From a virus: a DNA stretch of 30,109 nucleotides. Shown in pieces: positions 1-9,026 of this stretch. A model generated the notes under the pieces. That model did not search any database and was not told the origin of the DNA. It saw only the letters and a program-made list of their open reading frames with translations. Numbering within the stretch: the first letter of the stretch is position 1; each line of letters begins with the position of its first letter. Both the position numbers and the translations under genes were made by a program. The stretch spans positions 6,056 through 36,164 of the IMG/VR virus record IMGVR_UViG_3300001589_000022; one strand, written 5' to 3'.

Positions 1-3000
1 CCAGCATCAGTTATTATCGTACTGTGTGAACCTCCACATAGACCTGTAAACACATAATTTAAATTATTAGTAGTATCAACCTGTCCTGAACTACCTTGAT
101 AGGTATAAGGTGCGGTTCCACCTGATATTGTTAAAACAATTTGACCATCACACGTAAAACAATTCGCTTGTGAAGGTACTGAAGAAACTACGCCTAAACT
201 TTCTGCTAATCCAACATTAAAAGTATTAACTACACGACATCCATCATTATCAGTAACCGTAACTGAATAATTACCCTGATTTAATCCTGTTGCAGTAGAA
301 CCTGTTTGTCCATTAGACCAAGAATAACTAAACGGTGCGGTACCTCCACTAATATTGGTTACAGAAGCGGAACCAACGGGTGTACGAGTTGAACACGGCG
401 AATCATCATTAACTATTAAATTATAAGTAAATGCGCTACTACTAACAATTACACCATTATTTGTTTGTCCTGTTGCTCCTCCAAAATCAGTAACAATAGC
501 ATAATAAGTTTCAGGTGTTAATTGTGTAAATATAAAAGTTGGTAAAGGTACATTAACCGACTGAACCAAACCTAAACTACTATAAAGGTCTATTTGGTAA
601 GGAGAGGATAAAGAATTACTAGTTACAGTTAAAGAACCTGAATTAAAATCCCCACATGTTGTACCTGTAACACCTATAATTTCTGCAACAAAACATCCTT
701 CAACACTAATATTAATTGTTATATCTTGATTAACTCCACCAGAACTATCTTGAAGTAAAAATACATAATTTCCTTCTGAAACACCACCATATGAAAATGG
801 ACCTGTACCTGTTTGTTGAGGTAACAATAATCCTCCTGCTGCGGTAGTTGAAGTATTTGTAACTGTATATGGTTGAGTTCCACCTGACGGATAAATAATT
901 ATAATACCTCCTTTAGGGTTGGTACAAGTACCACTAACATCAAAACTATAACTTAGTGGTCCTTCATTACAATTAGCTACACATTGGTCCGCAGTTAATG
1001 CAATACCACTATAGTTTTTAGATGTGTCCACACAAATTGATAAACCTACTTGACTACCCTGTTGTAATTCTCCACAACAATCAACGTAAGTATAAAACCC
1101 ATCAGTTTGTCCTGAAAAACATCCAGTAGACTCACAATTTTCACAGGTACTAAATGGACCCACTTGATTTGTAACTGACGTTAGTGTTGTTGGTGGTGTA
1201 ATACTTACCGACTCAACAGTATAACAATCTCCAGATAAATTGTATACTTCATTTCTTACTCTACCTCCCGTTTGTACATAAATCACATTTAAAGGAGTTT
1301 CAATATTAACCAAGAACCCGTCTAAAGAATTAGTAACTGAAGTTTCAGTAAAATTATTAACCGTTGGGTCACTTAAAATACCAAAATGTTTAAGACCAGC
1401 ACCATTTTGATTGGTTGGAGATAAATTTTGATAGGCGGTTGTAGTGGTTAATCCTGAATACGGATTAATAGTATTTAATGCACTTAAATTTAAACTGTAC
1501 GGACCTACTGATGTTATATTCTGCCCGTAATTTGTTAAAAAGTTTGAAGTACTAATTGTATCACCTTCGGAAGCGGCTACTGAGTGTAACACAAAAGAAG
1601 GTGTAGGTCCAGTAGTTGACTCCGCCACAGGGTAAATTAAACCATTTAACGTTCCGTTGTTGTCTTTTATATCTTCCCAAACTTTTAAATAAGATTCATA
1701 ATCATATTGGTACCTATTTGTGTACTCTTTTAGATTATTATTAGTCCAATAAGTCCCATCTAACATAAATGGTTGAGTTACAAGGTGTTCAAATTTCTGT
1801 AAACTACCTGTATATAGTCCAACCGCACTATCAGATTCGTCTATTACAAAAATTACAATATAATTACTTTCATCACCTGAAAATGTACCTGGACCAGATG
1901 TAGATGAAAAATCTAAATCATTGTGGTCAAAAGGTACACCATTACTTCTTAAGTCGTCAACACCATATGACCCTGTCAATTGATAACCTCTATTTATTCT
2001 TCTAAAAATAGATGATGATTGGTTTTCATCGTTAAATTGTACTGATTTAGGTACACATTCTCCACTAACTTCAGAAGAACACCATTGACTTTGATATATA
2101 GAATTAGTTACAGGACTATTAAATTCATTGATTGGTGTGTTATCAGATAAGGTACCCCCTGTTAATGAACCTAAATACGGATATGATGCCCACCATAACC
2201 AATTTTCACCATTATCTCCATCCTCACCAATAATACCTTCGTATAAATTACCTGATGTTAAATCTCCATTAGTTACTTTAGTTTGATACCAAGAACGTAT
2301 AGATTCGGAAGCGGTACTAGCACTACTTTCATCTAAAGATGTCCCATCATAAAAAATAAAGACTTTTTGACTTTGGCTTGTAACCACACAACTATTTAAT
2401 TTATCCGCTAAACCGGCTGGTGATGGGGTGGGTGTAGGTGTAGAAGTTAGAGTGGGTGTTGGTGTTAGAGTAGTCGTAACTGTAGGCGTTGGTGTGGGTG
2501 TTACTCCTACTGTTGGAGCAGGTGTAGTTGTTACTGCTGGTGTAGTTGTTACTGCTGGTGTAGTTGTTACTGCGGGTGTTGGGGTTACTGCCGGTGTAGT
2601 TGTTACTGCCGGTGTTGGGGTTGGGGTTGGGGTTACTGTTGGAGTGGGAGTGGGAGTTACTGATGAACATACAGCATCTGTACAATCTTTAGTAGATGTT
2701 GAAACAAAACTAGCTATGGTATTATCCCAATAAACAATGTCTGTGACGGGGTCACTTCCGGGAGATGATAGTCGAGTATAACAACCATTAGGTTGAGTAC
2801 CTACATCGGTAAAGAGATAAGTATTATTAATAGATGGGGTTGCAAAGTCATTAAGGAAATCTACCGCATTATATCTATAAATTTTATTAACTGAACAAGC
2901 AGAGAAATAATAATATTCAGGTATTTGATTTACATTATTAATACAATCGGGACAACTATTATATATACCCGCAATAGTATTACCCACTAATGGGGTCGAA

Positions 3001-4064
3001 ATATTAACTTGGTCAACCGCGTTGGATTCTCCTCCATAACAATCTGATTTAAGTTTAACAAATTGTGGAGTTACTTTACCTCCTCCTTGTGGTAGACCCC
3101 ATGTTAAAGTATTAGCACTAAAAACTTGAACACCTTGACTTACTCCTGAACAATTGTCATCAGATGTAAATTTATAAATGTCATTAAATTGATTATTTGT
3201 TTGGCAATCAACACAATCACTATACCAAGTCGAGACAATATCAAATCTTCCTGTTAAATTTGGGTCAGTTAACTTATTACCACTATAAGGTGTTTGAACA
3301 TTATTAGGTCTTAAACATGGTCCACCCCATTTTGATGAATACGATTCTGACCTATCGTACATATCACCCGCATAAATTATTCCGTTAACACCGGTAAATA
3401 AATTACCATAACAATCGTCAGACATTGAAATCCATCCATCATATAACCCATCAAAATAAGTTCTAGCCGCTGTTGCAGAATAAGGTATAAGGTCATAATA
3501 TGTGTTGGTTCCGTTATGAATTAAATCGGATACTATTGTGGTTGCGTTATTAAAATCATATATTGATACTCCATTATTAGTAATATGAGTATAATCAGTT
3601 TGTCCTGTTAACATAATAGAATCATAACGATTCGTATCTGTACCAATTTTTTTTGATGTATCATTAAATGAACTTGCACTATAAAATGAATCAGCAAATC
3701 TAGGCGATTTAAATTCGCCGCTTGGTCCTTCAACTGTTATATAATTCTTAGCAAAAAATGTAGTATTTATATTAAATGTATTTCCAACATAGGAATTAAT
3801 ACTAGCTATAATTGAACTCCAAGGTTCTCCTGATATCATCTGAGTATCAAAAGATATAGGTGTAGAACCTAAATTAGTTAGTAACCAAGTTCTTGACCTA
3901 AAAGACCATGTGGAATTGGGGTAAGTAGATAAAAAATTAACAGTATCAGTTCGGTTTAACCCTGACGGTACGCTAGCGTCTGGCCACGCCATATAAATGG
4001 TAGACCCTGTAGTTGGTGACCCAACAGTGGCTCTTTGTTCTAATTTAAAATATAAAGTCGCCAT
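1..4064 (-). CDS. Giant SprB-repeat, Pro/Thr-linked adhesin-like structural protein (partial, C-terminus beyond window)
   Basis: The frame is open from the ATG at 4064 to the left edge, at least 1354 codons with no stop. The ATG overlaps the stop of the preceding 987-codon gene by one base (TAATG). From the N-terminus I see about 230 residues I do not recognise; three cysteine-rich modules (about residues 215-465) in which a Cys-Tyr pair is followed by CxxC or a similar cysteine pair; an 81-residue Pro/Thr/Val linker (469-549); a possible degenerate von Willebrand A-like alpha/beta region (about 565-830); another Cys-Tyr to CxxC module (about 945-977); a cysteine-rich stretch; then about four SprB-like units (about 1040-1354) with signatures such as ISGGTAPFSYSW and ISGGTAPYTYQG. 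SprB repeats are known from the mobile surface adhesin of gliding Flavobacterium. Position after the baseplate genes suggests a tail fibre or other host-contact protein; that role is inferred. The protein is real with high confidence; its function is less certain. Confidence 0.85.
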   Translation of the reverse strand, partial: MATLYFKLEQRATVGSPTTGSTIYMAWPDASVPSGLNRTDTVNFLSTYPNSTWSFRSRTWLLTNLGSTPISFDTQMISGEPWSSIIASINSYVGNTFNINTTFFAKNYITVEGPSGEFKSPRFADSFYSASSFNDTSKKIGTDTNRYDSIMLTGQTDYTHITNNGVSIYDFNNATTIVSDLIHNGTNTYYDLIPYSATAARTYFDGLYDGWISMSDDCYGNLFTGVNGIIYAGDMYDRSESYSSKWGGPCLRPNNVQTPYSGNKLTDPNLTGRFDIVSTWYSDCVDCQTNNQFNDIYKFTSDDNCSGVSQGVQVFSANTLTWGLPQGGGKVTPQFVKLKSDCYGGESNAVDQVNISTPLVGNTIAGIYNSCPDCINNVNQIPEYYYFSACSVNKIYRYNAVDFLNDFATPSINNTYLFTDVGTQPNGCYTRLSSPGSDPVTDIVYWDNTIASFVSTSTKDCTDAVCSSVTPTPTPTVTPTPTPTPAVTTTPAVTPTPAVTTTPAVTTTPAVTTTPAPTVGVTPTPTPTVTTTLTPTPTLTSTPTPTPSPAGLADKLNSCVVTSQSQKVFIFYDGTSLDESSASTASESIRSWYQTKVTNGDLTSGNLYEGIIGEDGDNGENWLWWASYPYLGSLTGGTLSDNTPINEFNSPVTNSIYQSQWCSSEVSGECVPKSVQFNDENQSSSIFRRINRGYQLTGSYGVDDLRSNGVPFDHNDLDFSSTSGPGTFSGDESNYIVIFVIDESDSAVGLYTGSLQKFEHLVTQPFMLDGTYWTNNNLKEYTNRYQYDYESYLKVWEDIKDNNGTLNGLIYPVAESTTGPTPSFVLHSVAASEGDTISTSNFLTNYGQNITSVGPYSLNLSALNTINPYSGLTTTTAYQNLSPTNQNGAGLKHFGILSDPTVNNFTETSVTNSLDGFLVNIETPLNVIYVQTGGRVRNEVYNLSGDCYTVESVSITPPTTLTSVTNQVGPFSTCENCESTGCFSGQTDGFYTYVDCCGELQQGSQVGLSICVDTSKNYSGIALTADQCVANCNEGPLSYSFDVSGTCTNPKGGIIIIYPSGGTQPYTVTNTSTTAAGGLLLPQQTGTGPFSYGGVSEGNYVFLLQDSSGGVNQDITINISVEGCFVAEIIGVTGTTCGDFNSGSLTVTSNSLSSPYQIDLYSSLGLVQSVNVPLPTFIFTQLTPETYYAIVTDFGGATGQTNNGVIVSSSAFTYNLIVNDDSPCSTRTPVGSASVTNISGGTAPFSYSWSNGQTGSTATGLNQGNYSVTVTDNDGCRVVNTFNVGLAESLGVVSSVPSQANCFTCDGQIVLTISGGTAPYTYQGSSGQVDTTNNLNYVFTGLCGGSHSTIITDA
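2418..2660 (-). repeat. Pro/Thr/Val low-complexity linker coding region
   Basis: This stretch encodes residues 469-549 of the SprB-repeat protein, made almost only of Pro, Thr, Val and Ala as TP and VTTTPA units. Such linkers are usually extended and flexible and often separate adhesin domains. The complementary + strand is G-rich, with GGGG runs at 2617-2620, 2623-2626 and 2629-2632 and GGG at 2646-2648 and 2652-2654. The linker splits the protein into a cysteine-rich N-terminal part and an SprB-repeat C-terminal part. Confidence 0.9.
2521..2610. repeat. Five tandem 18-bp repeats
   Basis: Five consecutive 18-base units starting GGTGTAG or GGTGTTG are read directly on the + strand. Units 1 and 2 are identical; unit 3 differs at one base; unit 5 differs from unit 1 only at its last base; unit 4 carries a G-rich variant. 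Each unit encodes six residues of the VTTTPA type on the minus strand, so a gain or loss of units keeps the frame. This is a minisatellite inside a gene. Confidence 0.9.
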
Positions 4065-7027
4065 TAATTACAATTAATTTCTATGTTTACTCCAACATTT
4101 ACAGTTAAAGTTTTATTCGTAAATTCTGGTTCACATCCAGTATTACTTACTGTTAAAATATTATTATTATCTATATTATAATTCAAACCGTTTTGATATA
4201 AATACTGTAACTTATCATTCAACGCATTAATCCATTGATTAAATGTTGGGTAGTCTTGATTACCGTACCCCGTATAAAATAATTCTTGTACTAATACTGT
4301 GGAGTCTAACCTTACATCGACATACCACTTACTTGTAAGTGAAGACTGAACACAGTCAGTAATTGTATATCCTGATTTTGCAACGCAACTATTAATACTA
4401 CTATTTAATAAAGTTGGAATTGAATTGATATTAACGTCACACGTTAGTGTTTCATCAATACAGTCAACCTCAAATAACTGTCCATTATAAGTACATGGTA
4501 TACATTCAACAGGTATTATTTCACATCCTCTTTGTCTTCTCCACACATGTTTTTGTCTTTGTAAAACATTGTTAACCATTTTTTGACCACCCATCCATAT
4601 TGTTGAAGCAGGAATCATTTGTTCTACAAACTTTGTCCAATAATCTCCAATACCTAAAGTAAAATCAATCATTTTTTGGTAAGTATACTGGTTAGAAGGT
4701 ATATTAACCGCTGATTCTGACTGTAGATATTTCCAATATATTGATTGAAGTGTCGGATAACTATTGGCCGCACCATCACTAATAACTTGTCGATTTCTAA
4801 CGTTTATTAATGTATTATAAAATGTTTGTGAAAATTCAAAAAACGTCTTCTCTTTAGGTAATGGGTTAATAACTGTCCAATCTTTACCCGAAGGTGAAGG
4901 ATATGGGGCGGTTAAACCAGAAGAAGGAAAAGGATAATTATATCTTCTTGACATTCTCCATATATCGTAAGTTATACCTTGAGCCATATTAAGATAAAGT
5001 TCAACGTTTTTGGCATTTAAAACTAAGTCCTCTTCAAACGCGGTATAATAGGCGTTATACGCCCCATCTCTATTTCGTCTAAGACCTATTTCCGAATCGT
5101 CCCAAGATTTATTATTATCTACAGTTCTAGTTAATCCAAAACCTAAGTTCATGTAAGGAAAATCTCTAAACCTATCAAAATATTTTTGACCATAAGTAAA
5201 CGTTTCTAATTTTGTTTGAACATCAGGATTAGCCCCTGTAAAAGTTGAATTACTCACATCTAACTTTTCATTAGCCCTATGGTCAGGAGTTTCAATATAC
5301 CACCCCGCACCCTTTTCAAAAAAGAAATCATTATTAACTATTGGTCTTTTAGGGTATCCCTTGTCATTCATAGGATAGTCACCCCTAACTTCATTAGTTT
5401 GAGTAACATATGTTGAGGTTGTAAATCCTGTATAGGTCACCCCTTGAATATTATATATTACTGTAGGGTCTAAAGCTGGAACATCATCGACTTTAGTTCC
5501 TCCTGATATTTTTAAGAATTCTCCTTCGAACCTTTTAACATTAATCGGTCCATCCGCAACATAAACAATTTCATTAAACTCAATTAAATCTTTAGGTGCC
5601 CCTACCATTCTCATAATCGCCTCAACTGAGTGACGAGTACCTTTAGACTTAAAAAGATAAGCCGAGTTAAGTATTATATTTCTATAAAATTGATAATTAA
5701 GTTGATTAGGTGTTGGGTCATTCTGAAAACCAGGGTATATCGATTTATTTTTAGAACCGAATATAGAGGTTAAGAAATCTTCATTTGTGATTGGTGATAT
5801 GTTAGTATTCCACCCTAAAGTTTGTGCTAAATTCTGTAATAGAGCTGAAGGTATATCATTTTGAGGGGTATAATGAACTGAATTCATAAAAGATAATGCG
5901 TCTATAAATTTTTTAGATTCATCAAAACTTCTACCATAAATTTGTAATACTTTTTCTACTTTGTTATCCTGAGTATCAAAATCTTTAAACGCCCCTGTTG
6001 TTAAAAATCTAACTATTAAGTCAGTTTTATATCTATCTAAAACTTCAGATATTTGACTAACCTCTAAAAGGTAGGTATCAAAATTTTCACTTGTTATATC
6101 TAAATTCCATACACCACTTTTTGGCCAAGTAACTTTCTTTTTACTTTTAATAAATTGACCCATGTCATTTTCTTCTACTAAATCAAATGAGGCCGTATAG
6201 GGCGGATTACTAAATCTATTAAGTAAAAAATCTTCAACTTCATCAAATGGTTCTTGAAACGCAAATTCAGTATGAAATGTATTTGGTCGTAATATTAAAG
6301 TACTATTAGTCGTACTAACACCGCTAAACGGATTACCCATAACACTTAAAGTTATTGTTCCTGCGGAAAATGTGGTAGAAGGTGTAAAGTTAACTAACTG
6401 ATATTCAGTCTCCATATTATCCACATATAATGCGTATTTGTTATAGGTGTTAGTAAGGTCTCTTAAAGGACTCGTAGGGAAAGGTCTTAGCTCTAAATTT
6501 CTAGCGGCATTAACTGAATAATCAATATCAAAAGGATTAGTAAATCTACTAACATCCATAGTTAGTGTTGTAACTTGCTCAATACTATTAAAAGATATAT
6601 TAGTAGCGGTATTAGCACTTGAGTAATCCTTTAATAATATTTTATCTACTTGAATAGATGCAGGAAAAAAATTGATTATTTTTGTTATTGAAGATGATAA
6701 TCTTTTTTGTAATGAACCATATAAAGCATAATTTGTTACTTGACTTATATCGTAATTAGGATATACCCTATAATTTTTTATTGCAATTGCCTTGGACTCT
6801 TCAATACTATCAACGTCAAGGTCAGCTAAGGATATTGGATTACTAAAGACTCCAGTCTCAAATGTTCTATTAACTTTTTCAACAATAGAAGTACTAAACT
6901 CGAAATTACCCTGAGTCAATCCACCACCATCAACCACTTGTAACCCAACTAAATTGGGGGAAAAGGATTCATCTGCACTTGGAGGTGCGGGTGGATAAAA
7001 GTATTTTTTATTGTTATTATTTGCCAT
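4064..7027 (-). CDS. Large baseplate/tail structural protein with tail-protein-I-like motif
   Basis: 987 residues, starting MANNNNKKYF, two bases after the stop of the 302-codon gene. The middle carries KGTRHSVEAIMRMVGAP (about residues 458-474), which resembles the KGT...(A/V)...LLG signature of P2 gpI-type baseplate proteins; before it lies a helical stretch (about 340-400) containing DRYKTDLIVRFL and QIYGRSFDE. The last 150 residues contain a cysteine cluster starting CEIIPVECIPC, followed by further paired cysteines, hinting at a metal-bound or disulphide-linked domain at the tip. No signal peptide or membrane segment is visible. It lies between wedge proteins and the adhesin-like gene, so it may connect baseplate to fibre. 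The baseplate assignment is inferred from neighbours and one motif; the exact T4 counterpart is not clear to me. Confidence 0.7.
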   Translation of the reverse strand: MANNNNKKYFYPPAPPSADESFSPNLVGLQVVDGGGLTQGNFEFSTSIVEKVNRTFETGVFSNPISLADLDVDSIEESKAIAIKNYRVYPNYDISQVTNYALYGSLQKRLSSSITKIINFFPASIQVDKILLKDYSSANTATNISFNSIEQVTTLTMDVSRFTNPFDIDYSVNAARNLELRPFPTSPLRDLTNTYNKYALYVDNMETEYQLVNFTPSTTFSAGTITLSVMGNPFSGVSTTNSTLILRPNTFHTEFAFQEPFDEVEDFLLNRFSNPPYTASFDLVEENDMGQFIKSKKKVTWPKSGVWNLDITSENFDTYLLEVSQISEVLDRYKTDLIVRFLTTGAFKDFDTQDNKVEKVLQIYGRSFDESKKFIDALSFMNSVHYTPQNDIPSALLQNLAQTLGWNTNISPITNEDFLTSIFGSKNKSIYPGFQNDPTPNQLNYQFYRNIILNSAYLFKSKGTRHSVEAIMRMVGAPKDLIEFNEIVYVADGPINVKRFEGEFLKISGGTKVDDVPALDPTVIYNIQGVTYTGFTTSTYVTQTNEVRGDYPMNDKGYPKRPIVNNDFFFEKGAGWYIETPDHRANEKLDVSNSTFTGANPDVQTKLETFTYGQKYFDRFRDFPYMNLGFGLTRTVDNNKSWDDSEIGLRRNRDGAYNAYYTAFEEDLVLNAKNVELYLNMAQGITYDIWRMSRRYNYPFPSSGLTAPYPSPSGKDWTVINPLPKEKTFFEFSQTFYNTLINVRNRQVISDGAANSYPTLQSIYWKYLQSESAVNIPSNQYTYQKMIDFTLGIGDYWTKFVEQMIPASTIWMGGQKMVNNVLQRQKHVWRRQRGCEIIPVECIPCTYNGQLFEVDCIDETLTCDVNINSIPTLLNSSINSCVAKSGYTITDCVQSSLTSKWYVDVRLDSTVLVQELFYTGYGNQDYPTFNQWINALNDKLQYLYQNGLNYNIDNNNILTVSNTGCEPEFTNKTLTVNVGVNIEINCN

Positions 7028-7029
7028 TA

Positions 7030-7938
7030 TTAATTAGTTATGTTGTTGAAATTCTTACTGAAATCAATATTATTATCTCTATCTTGACGAACTTCATAAA
7101 GTAAATTATTGAATTCATCACGGATTTCGTATAAGTTATATTGTTTATAGATATTAAGACTATTATCATACATCGTATATATACCATCTTCCATACTCTT
7201 AGTTTGGTTACCGTAAAGCGCAATAGCTAAAGTATCTATATCGTGTTCAGCCAATTCAACATCAACACTAATTGGATTAAAAAATGTATTGGTCATAACA
7301 ATATTTTGATTTGGTTGACCAATAAATGGAGTCGCGTTTGCTTTGTTAGAAGGTGCACTTGAAGGTGAAACCGTACAAAAAATTAAATCACTACCACTAT
7401 CAACATACCTATAACGAATGGCTTTTTGAGAGCTATTAGATAAATTAGTTACCACAGGTTCACAATAAAAAGAAGATGTGACTACTCTGTAGAAGTTAGG
7501 TATTTTAGTACCATCACTATTTAAATATTCGATACGGTAACCTATTAATCCTTGATTAATAAATCTATTTCTAAATTGTTGTGGTACCGCATTTAAATCT
7601 ATAATAATCCCTTTTACATTTGGTAAAGATGATAACACACCACAATCTGTTATAGTCGTTCTTATCTCTACAGGTCTTATATATAGAGTATATATACCTA
7701 TTTTATTAAATTCCTCTGCTGGTAATTTTAAATTATATAAACCTCCTAATATTTCCACATCTGCGTTCCCTCCTGTTGTTGAACTATGAAAATAAGGTGT
7801 TAACACATCAGCGGCGTTTAGCTTTGTTAAAACAAAATTTGTCGTAACGTCTCTTGAAGGAGTATAATTCAGTATTATCTCCACATCTTCGGGAGACATA
7901 TCTGCTGGTCGTACTGTTCCGTATGTTCCTAATGCCAT
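7030..7938 (-). CDS. Unrecognised virion structural protein (302 aa)
   Basis: I do not recognise this protein. It starts MALGTYGTVRPADMSPEDVE, has no membrane segment or signal peptide, and appears rich in beta strands. The C-terminal end is charged and probably helical or strand-forming (YEIRDEFNNLLYEVRQ). Cysteines are few: one in a TDCG segment (residue about 99), one in SFYCEP and one in IFCTV. It is packed between the 360- and 987-codon genes with gaps of 5 and 2 bases, so it is almost certainly cotranscribed with them and is probably part of the baseplate or fibre connector. Function is unknown. Confidence 0.75.
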   Translation of the reverse strand: MALGTYGTVRPADMSPEDVEIILNYTPSRDVTTNFVLTKLNAADVLTPYFHSSTTGGNADVEILGGLYNLKLPAEEFNKIGIYTLYIRPVEIRTTITDCGVLSSLPNVKGIIIDLNAVPQQFRNRFINQGLIGYRIEYLNSDGTKIPNFYRVVTSSFYCEPVVTNLSNSSQKAIRYRYVDSGSDLIFCTVSPSSAPSNKANATPFIGQPNQNIVMTNTFFNPISVDVELAEHDIDTLAIALYGNQTKSMEDGIYTMYDNSLNIYKQYNLYEIRDEFNNLLYEVRQDRDNNIDFSKNFNNITN

Positions 7939-7943
7939 TTTAT

Positions 7944-9026
7944 TTACTCGTTATTTTTGTTTATTTTGAAGTAACCGTACCCATAAGATTCCATGTCACC
8001 TAAGTTATCAACTTCCCCAAGTCTCTGTAATGATTCAAAGCCTGAAAGCTTACCTCTTTCAATAAATATTTCAGATTGTATTTCCGGTGAGTCAACTACG
8101 TTAATTAATACTTCTTGTTTAGTTATTGCTGAGGCAACAAGGTCATAACTTGTTAAACCTGAGGAATTGGCGATATATAATGTAGTACCATCAGGGTAAT
8201 CATAGTAATCAACATCATTAATTGTGTACGAAGTATAACCACTCGTTATTTGATTAACTTTACCGTATGGTTGTCCCCCTTTAACTACTGTAGTAGTTAT
8301 ATCATATTGAACTGTACCATATAATTTAAGTTCAGATAATCTAGATGAGGTAAAACCACTAACTATAAATGGTACTGTTGTAAAATTATTAGAAGTCTGA
8401 CTTTGTACGGTATTTGAACTGTCCCCGGTAAAAATATAATTATAATTTATTGGTATACCTGACCAACTTCCACCTTGAGGTGTAAACGTAATATTACCAT
8501 AAGGATTATTTATCGTAACTCCCGTTGTCGGTAAGTAAACTTTCTTTTCTATATTAGTCTGTCCCCATGGATTATTTTGAGTTAAGGTTATTGTATAACT
8601 CGTAGGAACGTTGGGATAAGTATGTGACAAATATTGAGGAGAGTTTGTGGTAAATGGCTCTGAATTACCGTCTCCCCAATTTACAGTATAATTAGCTAAC
8701 TTTAAAAACCCTTTATATTGGTCAGAAGTATTAAAAATTCTAATTACGTATTGGTTTCCAGGGTCTCCTGAGGTTATAAAATTACTAACCACATCTTTTT
8801 GTAACGCGAAACCGTCAAATGGCGTATAAAACCCATAATTTTCATAAGTTTGTCTAAACACTAAAGGTATGGTTAAACCCGTAAGTAAACTACTACCTCC
8901 TGTACCTCCACTCAATACTTGAGTCATACCTGTATAAACACCAAAAGTATTACCACTGAAATACTCAGTAATAACGTCACCTTTTATTGATTCAGGAGAA
9001 ACTTTTATGTAATATTTTTCTTCCAT
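7944..9026 (-). CDS. Virion structural protein with a PKD-like domain (360 aa)
   Basis: Residues about 90-168 read as a PKD-type immunoglobulin-like fold: WGDG at 117-120, HTYPN at 135-139 and YTITLT at 144-149 are the family's typical marks. The Gly/Ser-rich segment before it (LSGGTGGSSLLTG, residues 38-50) looks like a flexible linker. PKD domains commonly mediate surface contact or protein-protein packing in adhesins and phage fibres. The ATG overlaps the stop of the upstream 286-codon gene by one base. The C-terminal half is not recognised. The PKD call is made from the sequence; the place in the virion is inferred from the surrounding operon. Confidence 0.75.
   Translation of the reverse strand: MEEKYYIKVSPESIKGDVITEYFSGNTFGVYTGMTQVLSGGTGGSSLLTGLTIPLVFRQTYENYGFYTPFDGFALQKDVVSNFITSGDPGNQYVIRIFNTSDQYKGFLKLANYTVNWGDGNSEPFTTNSPQYLSHTYPNVPTSYTITLTQNNPWGQTNIEKKVYLPTTGVTINNPYGNITFTPQGGSWSGIPINYNYIFTGDSSNTVQSQTSNNFTTVPFIVSGFTSSRLSELKLYGTVQYDITTTVVKGGQPYGKVNQITSGYTSYTINDVDYYDYPDGTTLYIANSSGLTSYDLVASAITKQEVLINVVDSPEIQSEIFIERGKLSGFESLQRLGEVDNLGDMESYGYGYFKINKNNE

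Noticed and set aside
2521-2610. CRISPR-like array
   Set aside because: The 18-base units are directly adjacent without spacers and encode a protein repeat.
2401-2733. Open frames on both strands over the Pro/Thr linker
   Set aside because: They are low-complexity shadows of the repeat (Asn/Ser/Thr-rich and Val/Gly-rich); the frame continuous with the large minus-strand gene explains the region.
1-4064. Diversity-generating retroelement target
   Set aside because: No reverse transcriptase gene or template repeat is visible in the window, and no A-biased variable repeat pair was found by eye.
7038-7223. 61-codon minus-strand frame inside the 302-codon gene
   Set aside because: Ile/Met-rich out-of-frame shadow fully inside a better-supported gene.
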